Shown piece after piece: positions 35,501 through 43,076 of a DNA stretch of 52,888 nt. Origin of the DNA: Tannerellaceae bacterium (GTDB lineage Bacteria > Bacteroidota > Bacteroidia > Bacteroidales > Tannerellaceae). Made by a program: the position numbers and the translations under genes. How positions within the stretch are numbered: position 1 is the first letter of the stretch; each line of letters opens with the position of its first letter. Location of the stretch: positions 1 to 52,888 of the forward strand of contig JAITGS010000017.1 in the NCBI GenBank assembly GCA_031280435.1. The letters are read 5' to 3'. The notes beneath the pieces were generated by a model. The model had not been told where the DNA came from. It worked only from the letters and a program-made list of their open reading frames with translations, and made no database searches.

Positions 35501-36044
35501 CTATGTAGGAAACGACCAGCACGGCTCCCGGTCGAACAACCAGCGAGAAGCGTCCGGCAATATCGGTAACAGCTCCGTTCGGCGTTCCCTTTTCAAGAAC
35601 ATTGGCTCCTATGACAGGCTCGCCGGCGATGTCGGTAACGATGCCGCTGACGGCTTTGCCCGGCTCTTGCTGAGGCGCGCCGGCGTTCCGGGAGATGTAG
35701 ACCTGACGCTCGTCTATGGTGTACGTACTTTCTGTTTGCCCGAGCAGGCTGTCGAGAATCTTGTGTATTGTCTGATCCTTCACCGAAATGCTCACCATGC
35801 GGCTCTCGTCTATGGCTCCGGCGTAGTAGAAGAATACGAATTCGCTTTTGCTCTCTATTTCGTCGAAAGCCTCGCGTATTGTTTTATTGCTTATTTCCAG
35901 CGAGAGCAGGGTTTGCTGCGAGTAGGTTGTACCTGCGCTTGCAATGCTCATGCCCGCAATCAGGAAGACGATGGCCAGCTTCATAATCCTTTTAAATTTT
36001 CTGAAAACTGCATATTGTATGCCTGGAATAAAATTGTGATTCAT
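32562..36044 (-). CDS. SusC/RagA TonB-linked outer-membrane transporter with STN domain
   Basis: A 1160-residue TonB-dependent transporter. After a signal segment (about 21-43, from MKLAIVFLIAGMSIASAG, which may itself be the true start) comes an STN domain (about 50-112; IREAFDEIESKSEFVFFYY). Then follow a carboxypeptidase-like CNA_B domain (about 132-205; VSGIVTDIAGEPVIGANVL), the plug (about 210-340; DEVLVIGYGTRVKKDLTGAV, IRGVSTLGFNDPLYVIDGIP) and a 22-strand barrel ending in NFSF. The STN domain normally signals to a FecR anti-sigma factor, and such a pair is encoded directly upstream (36413-38243). It takes up the ligand bound by SusD. Confidence 0.93.
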   Translation of the reverse strand: MNHNFIPGIQYAVFRKFKRIMKLAIVFLIAGMSIASAGTTYSQQTLLSLEISNKTIREAFDEIESKSEFVFFYYAGAIDESRMVSISVKDQTIHKILDSLLGQTESTYTIDERQVYISRNAGAPQQEPGKAVSGIVTDIAGEPVIGANVLEKGTPNGAVTDIAGRFSLVVRPGAVLVVSYIGYISQEIQVRERNVINVSLREDTKSLDEVLVIGYGTRVKKDLTGAVAQIGSDEISKHVSMSPQFAMQGKMAGVMVSNPGSSPMARPTIRIRGVSTLGFNDPLYVIDGIPLTEGFASAGDAASQDVRSPINVLSMINANDIEAISVLKDASATAIYGVRASNGVILITTKRGSEGKPKVNLSLNYGVQNLFKRYDLVGMQEYIDMSLEAINANTAYNKEWWYTLFDKSSANYMGNSPDYSGDWLDAALVRNAAIQDYNVSVTGGGKLSNYAVGAGYTSQNDVLYKDVLDRYSFFFNSDHNFTSWLKVGESFRLVYSEVDDRVTPDFTSVSRMMPWQPLYDATRPDGLAVPGRMVDGTFQSYGYGKATIQNLLGFDRYDITKREVMRNMGSFYAEVSPFKGLKIKGTFSFDHYTNKRDWYWEATKAQYEIVTQDYSSRGNPFELRTLTNTNIVKELTVSYVNKFGKNSVDLVLNAMSQDVKWSINQQGIGQNSPITSWDQRYINEGWSSGDKTLMYNRYGSGLIGYMGRLSYNYAQKYYVDATVRRDGTSKFGPGYKWGIFPSFAGAWRISSESFLKNVAWLDDLKLRGGWGQTGNQETRDYAFLSMVNLNPKAAFGTSGEIVGDGTIYPAAALGDFPVKDMSWETVTTFSAGFDMVALNNRLNFSAEYYSRQTNGILQAIVIPWTIGALNSPVVNLAKVTNRGVEFQAEYNDRIGQVEITASANLTTVRNRVSDLYRNQPSGGDLRIESGYSMNYIYGFKTDGIFQTQAETDEYVATINDVGRSTQKAPGDVRYVDLYGAPTADDPEGALKHYEPDGKIDDYDKTYLGKTIPGYYYGFSFGASWRSFDLSLGFRGVGDVQRANGIGLSSIDGGGQVFLAKYRDRWTPSNPSNTIPRAIQSDPSGNNRLSSRFIQDAGFLRFQNFQIGYSIKADILRKAGIADLRCFLSGTNLFVITPYDDLDPENITTPTVFSLGANFSF

Positions 36045-36126
36045 AAATTTGTTATTGTTTTAATATCTATATAAGAACAAACTCTCTGGGGCCGGGATGT
36101 ATCTCACACATCCCGGCTCTTCTTTT

Positions 36127-36249
36127 GGGAACTTCTAATAATTGCTTTTTCTGTCTTATAGTTCGGTCGGCAAAATGCTCATGTACTAAAGTACACTCCG
36201 CTTTTGCCTCCGTCGCAAGCCTTGAAAAATCTAATTATTAGAAGTTCCC
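36127..36249. mobile_element. MITE-like element M, copy 1 (123 bp, 17-bp TIRs)
   Basis: The ends are perfect 17-bp inverted repeats, GGGAACTTCTAATAATT at 36127-36143 and its reverse complement at 36233-36249. The centre holds the dyad TGTACTAAAGTACA. No coding frame is inside. A second copy follows directly and a third, inverted, lies at 45865. It sits between fecR and susC, both on the minus strand. Confidence 0.85.
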
Positions 36250-36257
36250 AAACCGGA

Positions 36258-36376
36258 AGCTCTACTAATTGCTTTTTCTGTCTTATAGTTCGGTCGGCAA
36301 AATGCTCATGTACTAAAGTACACTCCGCTTTTGCCTCCGTCGCAAGCCTTGAAAAATCTAATTATTAGAAGTTCCC
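36258..36376. mobile_element. MITE-like element M, copy 2 (left TIR degenerate)
   Basis: From ACTAATTGCTTTTTC onward it appears identical to copy 1 for more than 100 bp, including the right TIR at 36360-36376. The left end reads AAGCTCTACTAATT instead of the intact TIR. It is in direct orientation to copy 1 and 8 bp away, which suggests tandem duplication. Confidence 0.85.
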
Positions 36377-36412
36377 CGTTTTATAGCACTTAGGTTTTCA
36401 TAGGCATAGTGT

Positions 36413-37618
36413 TTAAGGGTTTATATAATAAATAATGTAAGCGCCATTTTCCTGTTTGCACTTTACAGGCGCAGTTTTTGAGAAACCGTTCAGCACCCTC
36501 TCCGGATCATTTTTCATATCGAGTTTGCCGGTAAACAGCAGTTCGCCGGCTTTGGGCTCGCAGCTGACGGCAATGCCATAGTAGTGTGACAAGCGGTTCA
36601 GTATGCGCGCAAGCTTCTCGTTGCTGTAAATATATATGCCATCTCTCCATGAAATATATTTCTCAACGTTAACGGTGTTAAGGCTCGCCGCTCCTCCCGA
36701 CAATGAGAGCATCTGGCTTGGCGACAATAGCGTCGCCGTACTGCCGGTTTGTACCGATACCGCGCCTGCAACCAGAACCACCCATTGCACCTCCTCGTCG
36801 GTATATGCAGCAACGTTGAAGGTCGTTCCGGTTGCCGTAACTTCCATCATTCCGGTTTTGACCACGAACGGACGGTTCTTGTCGGAGTTAACCTCCACGT
36901 AGGCCTCTCCCTCAAGGTACACCTCCCGGGCTGAGGTCTTGAACACCGGCGGGTAGACAAGTCGCGACGAGGCGTTCAGCCATATTCGTGTGCCGTCCGA
37001 CAGCTCAAGGAAGCTATGCCTGCCCGCCGGGACTATCACCTGATTGTATCCCGTTTCCTTGGAGGATTCGCTCTGTTCGCCGGCCGGCACTATGGTTTGC
37101 GAATTAATTTCGGCAACGCCCTGATCGTTGTACAGTATGCGCGCCGTTTTCTCTTTGAGCGCAATGCAATTATTGTCGGCAAACACTATCCGTATGTCCT
37201 CGCTGGCTGTCGGAGGCAGCGGCACCTCCGTTATCTTCGGCGGCATCAGCATCGCTTCCCGATCGCTGTCCGACGGCTGTAAGCGTATGAACACAAGCCC
37301 TGCGGCCACAGCCACGCATGCGGCGGCCACCGATGTAGCCACGAATATACTCCTCCAGCGCGCCGCTCTGCTCATCCGAATCTTTTTCTGCACTCCGGCC
37401 CACATGCCGGACAGTTCGTCGTCGGTCGGATTGCGCGGAGCATTGCCGAACTTGGATACGCAGAACATAGCCAGTCTGAAATCCTTTTCCGACATCTTTC
37501 CCGCGCCGATGAGCTGCCTCCACTTCGCCTCGCCTTCAGGCTCCGGGCGATTCGCGAAGGCGATGAAATCCTCGTCCTCCAGCAGGTCGGTCAATGTATA
37601 TGTCTTCTTATTTTCCAT
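36413..37618 (-). CDS. FecR-family anti-sigma factor with DUF4974 domain
   Basis: About 401 residues from the ATG at 37618 (MENKKTYTLTDLLEDEDF), which fits the usual FecR N-terminus. The frame extends to an ATG at 37693 that overlaps the sigma stop by 11 bp, so that start is possible too. The cytoplasmic sigma-binding part (about 1-85) is followed by one membrane helix (about 89-112, RSIFVATSVAAACVAVAAGL), a periplasmic FecR domain (about 200-300; VPAGRHSFLELSDGTRIWLN, YLEGEAYVEV) and a C-terminal DUF4974 domain. It holds the ECF sigma factor inactive until SusC, through its STN domain, reports substrate. Confidence 0.9.
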   Translation of the reverse strand: MENKKTYTLTDLLEDEDFIAFANRPEPEGEAKWRQLIGAGKMSEKDFRLAMFCVSKFGNAPRNPTDDELSGMWAGVQKKIRMSRAARWRSIFVATSVAAACVAVAAGLVFIRLQPSDSDREAMLMPPKITEVPLPPTASEDIRIVFADNNCIALKEKTARILYNDQGVAEINSQTIVPAGEQSESSKETGYNQVIVPAGRHSFLELSDGTRIWLNASSRLVYPPVFKTSAREVYLEGEAYVEVNSDKNRPFVVKTGMMEVTATGTTFNVAAYTDEEVQWVVLVAGAVSVQTGSTATLLSPSQMLSLSGGAASLNTVNVEKYISWRDGIYIYSNEKLARILNRLSHYYGIAVSCEPKAGELLFTGKLDMKNDPERVLNGFSKTAPVKCKQENGAYIIYYINP

Positions 37619-37682
37619 GCCATACTTATTGAATACGTTAAAAGGACAAGCCTTCTTCCGGTTTGTACTCACATCGCCGCCA

Positions 37683-38243
37683 TTATTTTTCATTGGCGGC
37701 CGCGTCCCTTATCTTCCCTATTGTGCGGTGCAACAGATTTCTTACCGACTGATAATTCATCTGCATCATTCCGCAAATCTCTTCATACGAGAGCTCCTCA
37801 ATGAAGCGATAATATAAAACCTCCCTTTGCCGCGGAGTGATAATTTCCATCATACGTTCAATCCGCTTTTTCCCGGCAAGAATCTCCTCCGATTCAATCA
37901 TCTTTGACTCGGCCGAGAACTCGGTGTCGAAAACAGGCTCTATCGTGTCTATATTGTAGTGGTGCATTTCCTTCTTGAACAGATTGAACAGAGTGTTTTT
38001 CATAGAAATCAGCATGTAGACCTTAACGTTTTCCACTTCGCCGAGTTTTTTCCGTCCCACATAGAGCTTGGCGAACAAATCCTGCACGCAGTCTTTCACC
38101 ATTTCAGTGTCGTCGGTAAAGTGCAGGCCGTAGTCGTACAGTTTGCCGGCATAGGCGGAGTAGAGCGAAGCAAAAGCCGCATCGCTTCCCATCCTGAACT
38201 CGTTCCAAAGTTTAGGGTGCTGTGATTCCACAGGTTTTGTCAT
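37683..38243 (-). CDS. ECF-type RNA polymerase sigma-70 factor
   Basis: A 186-residue sigma factor. Region 2 is at about 20-90 (FASLYSAYAGKLYDYGLHFT, VKDCVQDLFAKLY) and region 4 at about 125-180 (TPRQREVLYYRFIEELSYEE, NYQSVRNLLHRTIGKIRD). The Bacteroidota sigma-70 family with FecR partner is the expected match. It precedes the anti-sigma gene in the same direction and likely drives the SusC/D operon and possibly itself. Confidence 0.92.
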   Translation of the reverse strand: MTKPVESQHPKLWNEFRMGSDAAFASLYSAYAGKLYDYGLHFTDDTEMVKDCVQDLFAKLYVGRKKLGEVENVKVYMLISMKNTLFNLFKKEMHHYNIDTIEPVFDTEFSAESKMIESEEILAGKKRIERMMEIITPRQREVLYYRFIEELSYEEICGMMQMNYQSVRNLLHRTIGKIRDAAANEK

Positions 38244-38423
38244 AATATATGTGACAGGTACAAAGAATGTTTATTAAGAGACAACGCAGCCCGGATTTTG
38301 TACTCATGCCGAATCAAAGCCATCGTCTGTTGCCTTCTTGCCTCGCTCGGCTTTTTTCCGGAGGGCGGAGTGCGCAAAAAGTAATTCCCTCTCGAAAATA
38401 GAGGGTGTGCAACAAGAAATTTT

Positions 38424-38548
38424 CGCCTGCCGAAACAGGAGGCCCGTAATGTGTCAAAAGCCCTTCACGCTCGAACAATGGGTCATTCCCGCCTTCGCGG
38501 GAATGACCCATTTCGGCAGGCGGGAATGACCTCATTTCGGCAGGCGCC
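38424..38548. repeat. Hairpin-bearing extragenic repeat region
   Basis: CGCCTGCCGAAA at 38424-38435 is inverted as TTTCGGCAGGCG near 38511-38522 and 38535-38546. Inside lies a perfect 15-bp-stem hairpin: ATGGGTCATTCCCGC (38478-38492), loop CTTC, then the complementary arm (38497-38511). The segment CGGGAATGACCCATTTCGG (38498 on) is repeated at 38521 with small changes. The outline resembles a REP- or MITE-like element. It lies between the antiporter 3' end and the region upstream of the sigma gene. The rest of 38244-38557 shows no gene. Confidence 0.8.
38448..38468 (-). repeat. 21-bp dispersed repeat, copy 2 (inverted)
   Basis: This block is the exact reverse complement of 319-339. It lies inside the hairpin-bearing region. 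Confidence 0.75.
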
Positions 38549-38557
38549 TGACGGTTG

Positions 38558-40840
38558 TTATCGGTTCCTGAGTATGAGTGTTGAGGGGAGCAGCGACAGA
38601 GCCGGGTCGGGCAGCTCCGAGAGCGCAGTCCAGGTAGCGTAGCTTATCATCACAAAGTTATATCCTTCGAAAAGAGGCTTTGAAACGGATGCATGATAAG
38701 CCGAATGTACCGCGGGCGGCATGCGTTCGGCGGCAAGAGGCAAACATTCCCGCCATTCGTCGGCCGTAAGCGGTGCGATGCCGGCCAGAGTGAGGGCGCA
38801 CTGTGTTGATTTCAGGATGGTTTGTGCATACTCCGTCAGGAACAGATCCTCCTTCGAGGCTATGAGCAGGAGGATGTTTGTCGCTTTGATGAACTTGTGG
38901 TTGATGAAGATGCCTACCGGGCAGTTTACATTCTCGCAAAAGAAGTCGGTTTTATCCTGAAGCAGTCCGCCGGGATAGAAAATGGATTCGGAGGTTGTGC
39001 GCCATTTCAGGAAGCCGCTCCGTTGCCTGACGGCTTTTTTGTCTTCCGGATGCTCCGTGAGGCTTACGCCGGCGCCCACAAGCAGGAAGTCGAACTTTTC
39101 ATCGTTCGCAATATTGACAATATCCTGCTTGGCGTCGTTACTCACGGCGTAGCGCGTTGCGACAGGGATTCCGAGTTTTTGCGCTCCGTAAACCAGCGGC
39201 CCGAAGCTTGTGTTCTCAAAGACATTGGCCTCAAGCGGATTCACATCCACCCCAACGGTGAGATGCAGGGCCGTAACCTTCAGTTTTTCCCCCCCGCCCG
39301 AGAACAGCATGTGCGCCAAATCGAGCAGCACCTGTCCGCTCTCAACCTTCCCGAGCGAGAGCAGCAGTCGGAAAGCGCTGTCGGTTTGCACCGCGAGCTT
39401 TTCCTTTTGCAAGCTATCCTGCTTCCTGAAGCAGAACTTTATCAGCGCCATTAGAGGCCCCGTCATGAAGGTTGTGACAAGCGTCATGATTACAAGCATC
39501 ACGAATATGGGCGGCGGGAGGATCTGCATCTCATAGCCTATGGTCAGCACAATCAGTTCCATCAGTCCGCGAGTATTCATCAGCGCCCCTATGTAAAGGC
39601 TGTTGCGCACGTTTTCGCCGGCAATCCGCGCGGCCACATACGTTCCTCCTACTTTCCCCGCGATAGCCCCCGCGATTATAATGCCGCACATAACCCACAT
39701 TTCCGGCCTGTTAAGCAAGGCAATCTCGGTGCGCAATCCGGTAGACACAAAGAAGAGCGGGAGGAAGAGCGACAGCGCCACATCCTCCACCTTGTCCGTC
39801 ATTATGCGCCTGAACTTTAAGTGTTCCGGCATCACCACTCCCGCAATGAAGGCGCCGAACAGGGAATGAAGGCCCAGTATCTGCGTCAGGTAGGCAGAGC
39901 AAGTAAGTATCAGGAACATCAGCGCCACCATCCACTTGTCCATCACCTCCTCGTCGTTGTAGTACTTACCGATTTTCCTGAGGAACTTCCTGATCGGGAA
40001 GAACATTATCAGCAGATAGACGCATGCGAATGCTATTGTGAACACTGCGCTCGCCACGCTGCCGGCCTGGGCAACCGCCACCACCAAAGCCAGCATGCAC
40101 CAGGCCGTGAGGTCGCCGTTGGCCGCGCAGGCAAGGGTCAGCATGCCGAGATGCGACTTTGTGAGCTTTTTCTCCTGAATGATACGGGCCAGAACCGGGA
40201 AGGCCGTGATGCTCATCGAAACGCCTATGAAGAGGGCAAAGGGCAGGAAAGGAGTGCCGGCTCCGGCATATTTATCGTATGCGAAGTATGCAATAATCGC
40301 GCCTGTAATAAACGGAACTATTGTGCTCGTATGGCTTATCAGGATGGTAGTCTTAATCTTTTTCCTCACCTCGCTTATGTCTAATTCCATCCCTATGGCA
40401 AACATAAACAGCATCAGGCCGAAGGCGCTTATCATATTTATATTGTCGAGCGTCTCCTCTTTGAACAGAAACTGCGAAAACTCAGGCGCAAGGCTGCCGA
40501 GAATTGAAGGGCCAAGCACAATTCCTGCAAGGATTTCGCCTATAACGCTTGGCTGCCCCAGCTTAAGGAAGAGCCAGCCGAAGATTCTGCAAGCAATCAA
40601 AATGACAATTATTTGCAGCAGCAGCAGGCCTATGGTCGACTCCATTTCAAGCTTCAGGTGAGTGAGAAATGCATCAAAGCCGCCGGAGGGAGTCATGCTG
40701 TACTGCACCCATCGGGTTGCGGCATGCCCCTTGCCCGTAGCCGACAATTCGCCCCTGAAATGAACGATCAGCGACAGCACCGCGACCAGCAGGAGGACGA
40801 CTATTGCGTAGAATTTAATGCTTCCGGAAGGCTTTCTCAT
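38558..40840 (-). CDS. CPA2-family cation:proton antiporter with C-terminal USP-like region
   Basis: A 760-residue membrane protein. An extra N-terminal helix (about 8-27) precedes a 12-13-helix Na+/H+ exchanger domain (about 65-475; KLGQPSVIGEILAGIVLGPS is the CPA2 opening, GLMLFMFAIGMELD and HSLFGAFIAGVVMPE follow). The last 280 residues are soluble, with a FDFLLVGAGVSL-type stretch recalling universal-stress-protein folds, as in other Bacteroidota antiporters. It likely exchanges Na+ or K+ for protons and may be nucleotide-regulated. Upstream, TATCTTTA (minus, plus 40865-40872) is one base off the -7 consensus. Confidence 0.87.
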   Translation of the reverse strand: MRKPSGSIKFYAIVVLLLVAVLSLIVHFRGELSATGKGHAATRWVQYSMTPSGGFDAFLTHLKLEMESTIGLLLLQIIVILIACRIFGWLFLKLGQPSVIGEILAGIVLGPSILGSLAPEFSQFLFKEETLDNINMISAFGLMLFMFAIGMELDISEVRKKIKTTILISHTSTIVPFITGAIIAYFAYDKYAGAGTPFLPFALFIGVSMSITAFPVLARIIQEKKLTKSHLGMLTLACAANGDLTAWCMLALVVAVAQAGSVASAVFTIAFACVYLLIMFFPIRKFLRKIGKYYNDEEVMDKWMVALMFLILTCSAYLTQILGLHSLFGAFIAGVVMPEHLKFRRIMTDKVEDVALSLFLPLFFVSTGLRTEIALLNRPEMWVMCGIIIAGAIAGKVGGTYVAARIAGENVRNSLYIGALMNTRGLMELIVLTIGYEMQILPPPIFVMLVIMTLVTTFMTGPLMALIKFCFRKQDSLQKEKLAVQTDSAFRLLLSLGKVESGQVLLDLAHMLFSGGGEKLKVTALHLTVGVDVNPLEANVFENTSFGPLVYGAQKLGIPVATRYAVSNDAKQDIVNIANDEKFDFLLVGAGVSLTEHPEDKKAVRQRSGFLKWRTTSESIFYPGGLLQDKTDFFCENVNCPVGIFINHKFIKATNILLLIASKEDLFLTEYAQTILKSTQCALTLAGIAPLTADEWRECLPLAAERMPPAVHSAYHASVSKPLFEGYNFVMISYATWTALSELPDPALSLLPSTLILRNR

Positions 40841-41108
40841 CTTTTATATATTTAAGCTTTGGCGTAAAGATAGTTAATCCGCGGGAGAGATCCAACACAT
40901 CGCTCTGTTGCCCTGGCCGGCCGCCCCCTAAATGCAGGCATTGTTCATTTGCAGCCTATGGAATTATGCCGTTACAGGCCCGGCACTGCTCCTAAAAAAG
41001 TATAGTCACCCTCCTGCAAAGCTTTGTTGGTGTAGATAAAAAAAATCGGTGGCGCCGACAGATGTCATTGGCCCGCGAAAAATTTGCTGCGGCAATCAAG
41101 CCGTGTGA

Positions 41109-41586
41109 TTCTGTCGCCGCAGCTCCGTCGCGCCATCCAAACGTGTAGATATGCCAAAACCTCCTCCGTCGCGTCATTTAAACGTGTAGATGTCGAGAAA
41201 CCTCCTCCGTCGCGCCATCCAAACGTGTGGATATGCCGAAACCTCCTCCGTCGCGCCATTTAAATGTGTGGATATGCCGAAACCTCCTCCGTCGCGTAAT
41301 TTAAACGTGTGGATATGCCGAAACCTCCTCCGTCGCGTAATTTAAATGTGTGGATATAAAGAAACCTCCTCCGTCGCGTAATTTAAATGTGTGGATATAA
41401 AGAAACCTCCTCCGTCGCGTAATTTAAATGTGTAGATATGCCGAAACCTCCTCCGTCGCGTAATTTAAATGTGTGGATATAAAGAAACCTCCTCCGTCGC
41501 GGCATTTAAATGTGTGGATGTCGAGAAACCTCCTCCGTCGCGTAATTTAAACGTGTGGATATAAAGAAACCTCCTCCGTCGCGAAA
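41109..41586. repeat. Tandem array A6a, 41-bp period, 12 copies
   Basis: CTCCGTCGCG recurs at 41123, 41164, 41205, 41246, 41287, 41328, 41369, 41410, 41451, 41492, 41533 and 41574 (the last reads CTCCGTCGCGA), exactly 41 bp apart. The unit runs CCTCCTCCGTCGCGTAATTT, then AAATGTGTGGATAT and AAAGAAA or GCCGAAA. It alternates GC-rich and AT-rich halves. The period excludes a continuous reading frame. The array fills the divergent gap between the antiporter and the DUF1460 gene. Confidence 0.97.
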
Positions 41587-41815
41587 ATAAAACGTTTCAT
41601 TGTCTCGCCGTTTGAACGTCGCGAAAACAAAAGATTTCATTATCGTGCGGTTTGAACGTCGCGCCATTTAAACGTTTCATTATCGTGCGGTTTGAGCGCC
41701 GCGAAAATAAAAGGTTTCATTATCTCGCCGTTTGAACGTCGCGAAACTGAAAGGTTTCATTGTCTCGCCGTTTGAACGTCGCGAAACCGAATCGTTTCAT
41801 TATCTCGCCGACGCA
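41577..41815. repeat. Tandem array A6b, 40-bp period, about 6 copies
   Basis: It continues A6a without a gap but with a new unit. CGTCGCG (once GCCGCG) recurs at 41577, 41617, 41657, 41697, 41737 and 41777, exactly 40 bp apart. The unit contains CGTTTGAACGTCGCGAAA and GTTTCATTATC. The shared GTCGCG core suggests A6b derives from A6a, or the reverse, by a 1-bp change in period. The remaining gap (41816-42041) holds no recognised gene. Confidence 0.95.
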
Positions 41816-42041
41816 TTGCCGGGCAACTGAAATTGTTTTGGCAGGCCGGGAATGTTTTTGGGCGGAATTAAAAGGTTGCGGTTGGGCGGAAACAGCTTCC
41901 TCCGGGGGATGCAGCCTTGTATTATCTCCGCCGGAAAAAAAAGGTTTTTAAACAGAGCCTGAAGCGGCCTGCGGCAATGATGCTGCGACCAAGCCGGCTT
42001 TGCGCCCCCGTCGGCAGCTTAGCTGCGCCTTTCTTTTTTGT

Positions 42042-42049
42042 TATATTTG
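42042..42049 (+). promoter_or_regulatory. Candidate -7 element of the DUF1460 gene
   Basis: TATATTTG matches TAnnTTTG and ends 4 bp before the ATG at 42054. Transcription would begin at about that ATG, so the mRNA would be nearly leaderless, or the true start is the ATG at 42069. Confidence 0.5.
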
Positions 42050-42053
42050 CGAT

Positions 42054-43076
42054 ATGAAGACAAATTCGATGCACATATATTTCAGGATTACAGTAGTATT
42101 TATTGCGCTGTGGATGCCGCTTGTGGCTTCGGCCGGCCGGCTCCGGGGCAAGGACAGGGTTTATGTTTTGCCGGAGGACAAGGCTGTGTTCGGCAACTAT
42201 CTGGCAGCCATGCAGGGAAAAGAGGCTTTGCCGTTCGACTCCGTCATCATGCACACGGCCCGCTTTTTCATTGGTACGCCCTACGTGGGAGGCACTCTGG
42301 AGATTGAGCCGGAGGGGCTTGCCGTTAATCTGCGCGAGCTCGACTGCTTTACCTTCGTCGAAACCGTCATCTCATTGTCGCGCATGTTTGCCTCCGGCGA
42401 TAAAAGCTGGGAGCGTTTCTGCGATGAGCTGCGCACTTTGCGCTACCGCAACGGACGGGTCAGGGCCTACCTCGACCGCCTGCACTACACCTCCGACTGG
42501 ATGTTCGAGAACGAACGCCGGGGAGCTGTCCGCCTGCTGGATGCCGAGAGCGCCGGGGCGCGACCCTACCGCTTCGATCTCAGCTTCATGTCGACGCATA
42601 CCGGAAGTTATAAACAGCTCGGGGCCGACTCGGCGCAGATTCGTAAGTTGCAGCGCATAGAGCGAAGCATCAGCCGCCGGAAATCCTATGCATATATACC
42701 CGAAGCCGAGATAGATTCCTTGTCGCCAAGGCTTAAAGACGGCGATGTGGTCGGATTTCTGACGACGGTAAAAGGGCTCGACATTTCTCACGTAGGAATA
42801 GTGAGCCGAGCCGCCGACGGCAGCCTTGCTTTTATTCATGCATCACAAACGGCCGCGAAGGTGATTCTGAATCCCGAAACTATATATCAATATGTGGCGC
42901 AACGCAAGAGTTGCAACGGAGTGATACTTGTCCGGCCTTTATCGCCGGAGCTTCTCAGCGCAAAGCGAAGGCAAAGCGCAGGCCAAGCGTACGGTAGCTC
43001 AGCCTGGAGAAACTTGCAAACAAGGCTATATCGAAAATATGATTCCCTATCCCGTATCCTGCTTCGGAATAAATAG
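42054..43076 (+). CDS. DUF1460 amidase-like (NlpC/P60-fold) exported protein
   Basis: About 340 residues from ATG 42054, with a signal peptide of about 27 residues (MPLVASAG); a start at 42069 is also possible. DUF1460 motifs are visible: FFIGTPYVGGTLE (about 71-83), LRELDCFTFVETV with C98 as the likely nucleophile, and KDGDVVGFLTTVKGLDISHVG with the catalytic His. Related proteins are peptidoglycan or muropeptide amidases. The family usually ends soon after the GVxVLRP-type strand; here GVILVRPLS is followed by about 45 polar, Arg/Ser-rich residues. These are read from the antisense of the DUF5686 gene (overlap 42955-43076), so the tail is probably a stop-loss extension. Confidence 0.83.
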   Translation: MKTNSMHIYFRITVVFIALWMPLVASAGRLRGKDRVYVLPEDKAVFGNYLAAMQGKEALPFDSVIMHTARFFIGTPYVGGTLEIEPEGLAVNLRELDCFTFVETVISLSRMFASGDKSWERFCDELRTLRYRNGRVRAYLDRLHYTSDWMFENERRGAVRLLDAESAGARPYRFDLSFMSTHTGSYKQLGADSAQIRKLQRIERSISRRKSYAYIPEAEIDSLSPRLKDGDVVGFLTTVKGLDISHVGIVSRAADGSLAFIHASQTAAKVILNPETIYQYVAQRKSCNGVILVRPLSPELLSAKRRQSAGQAYGSSAWRNLQTRLYRKYDSLSRILLRNK

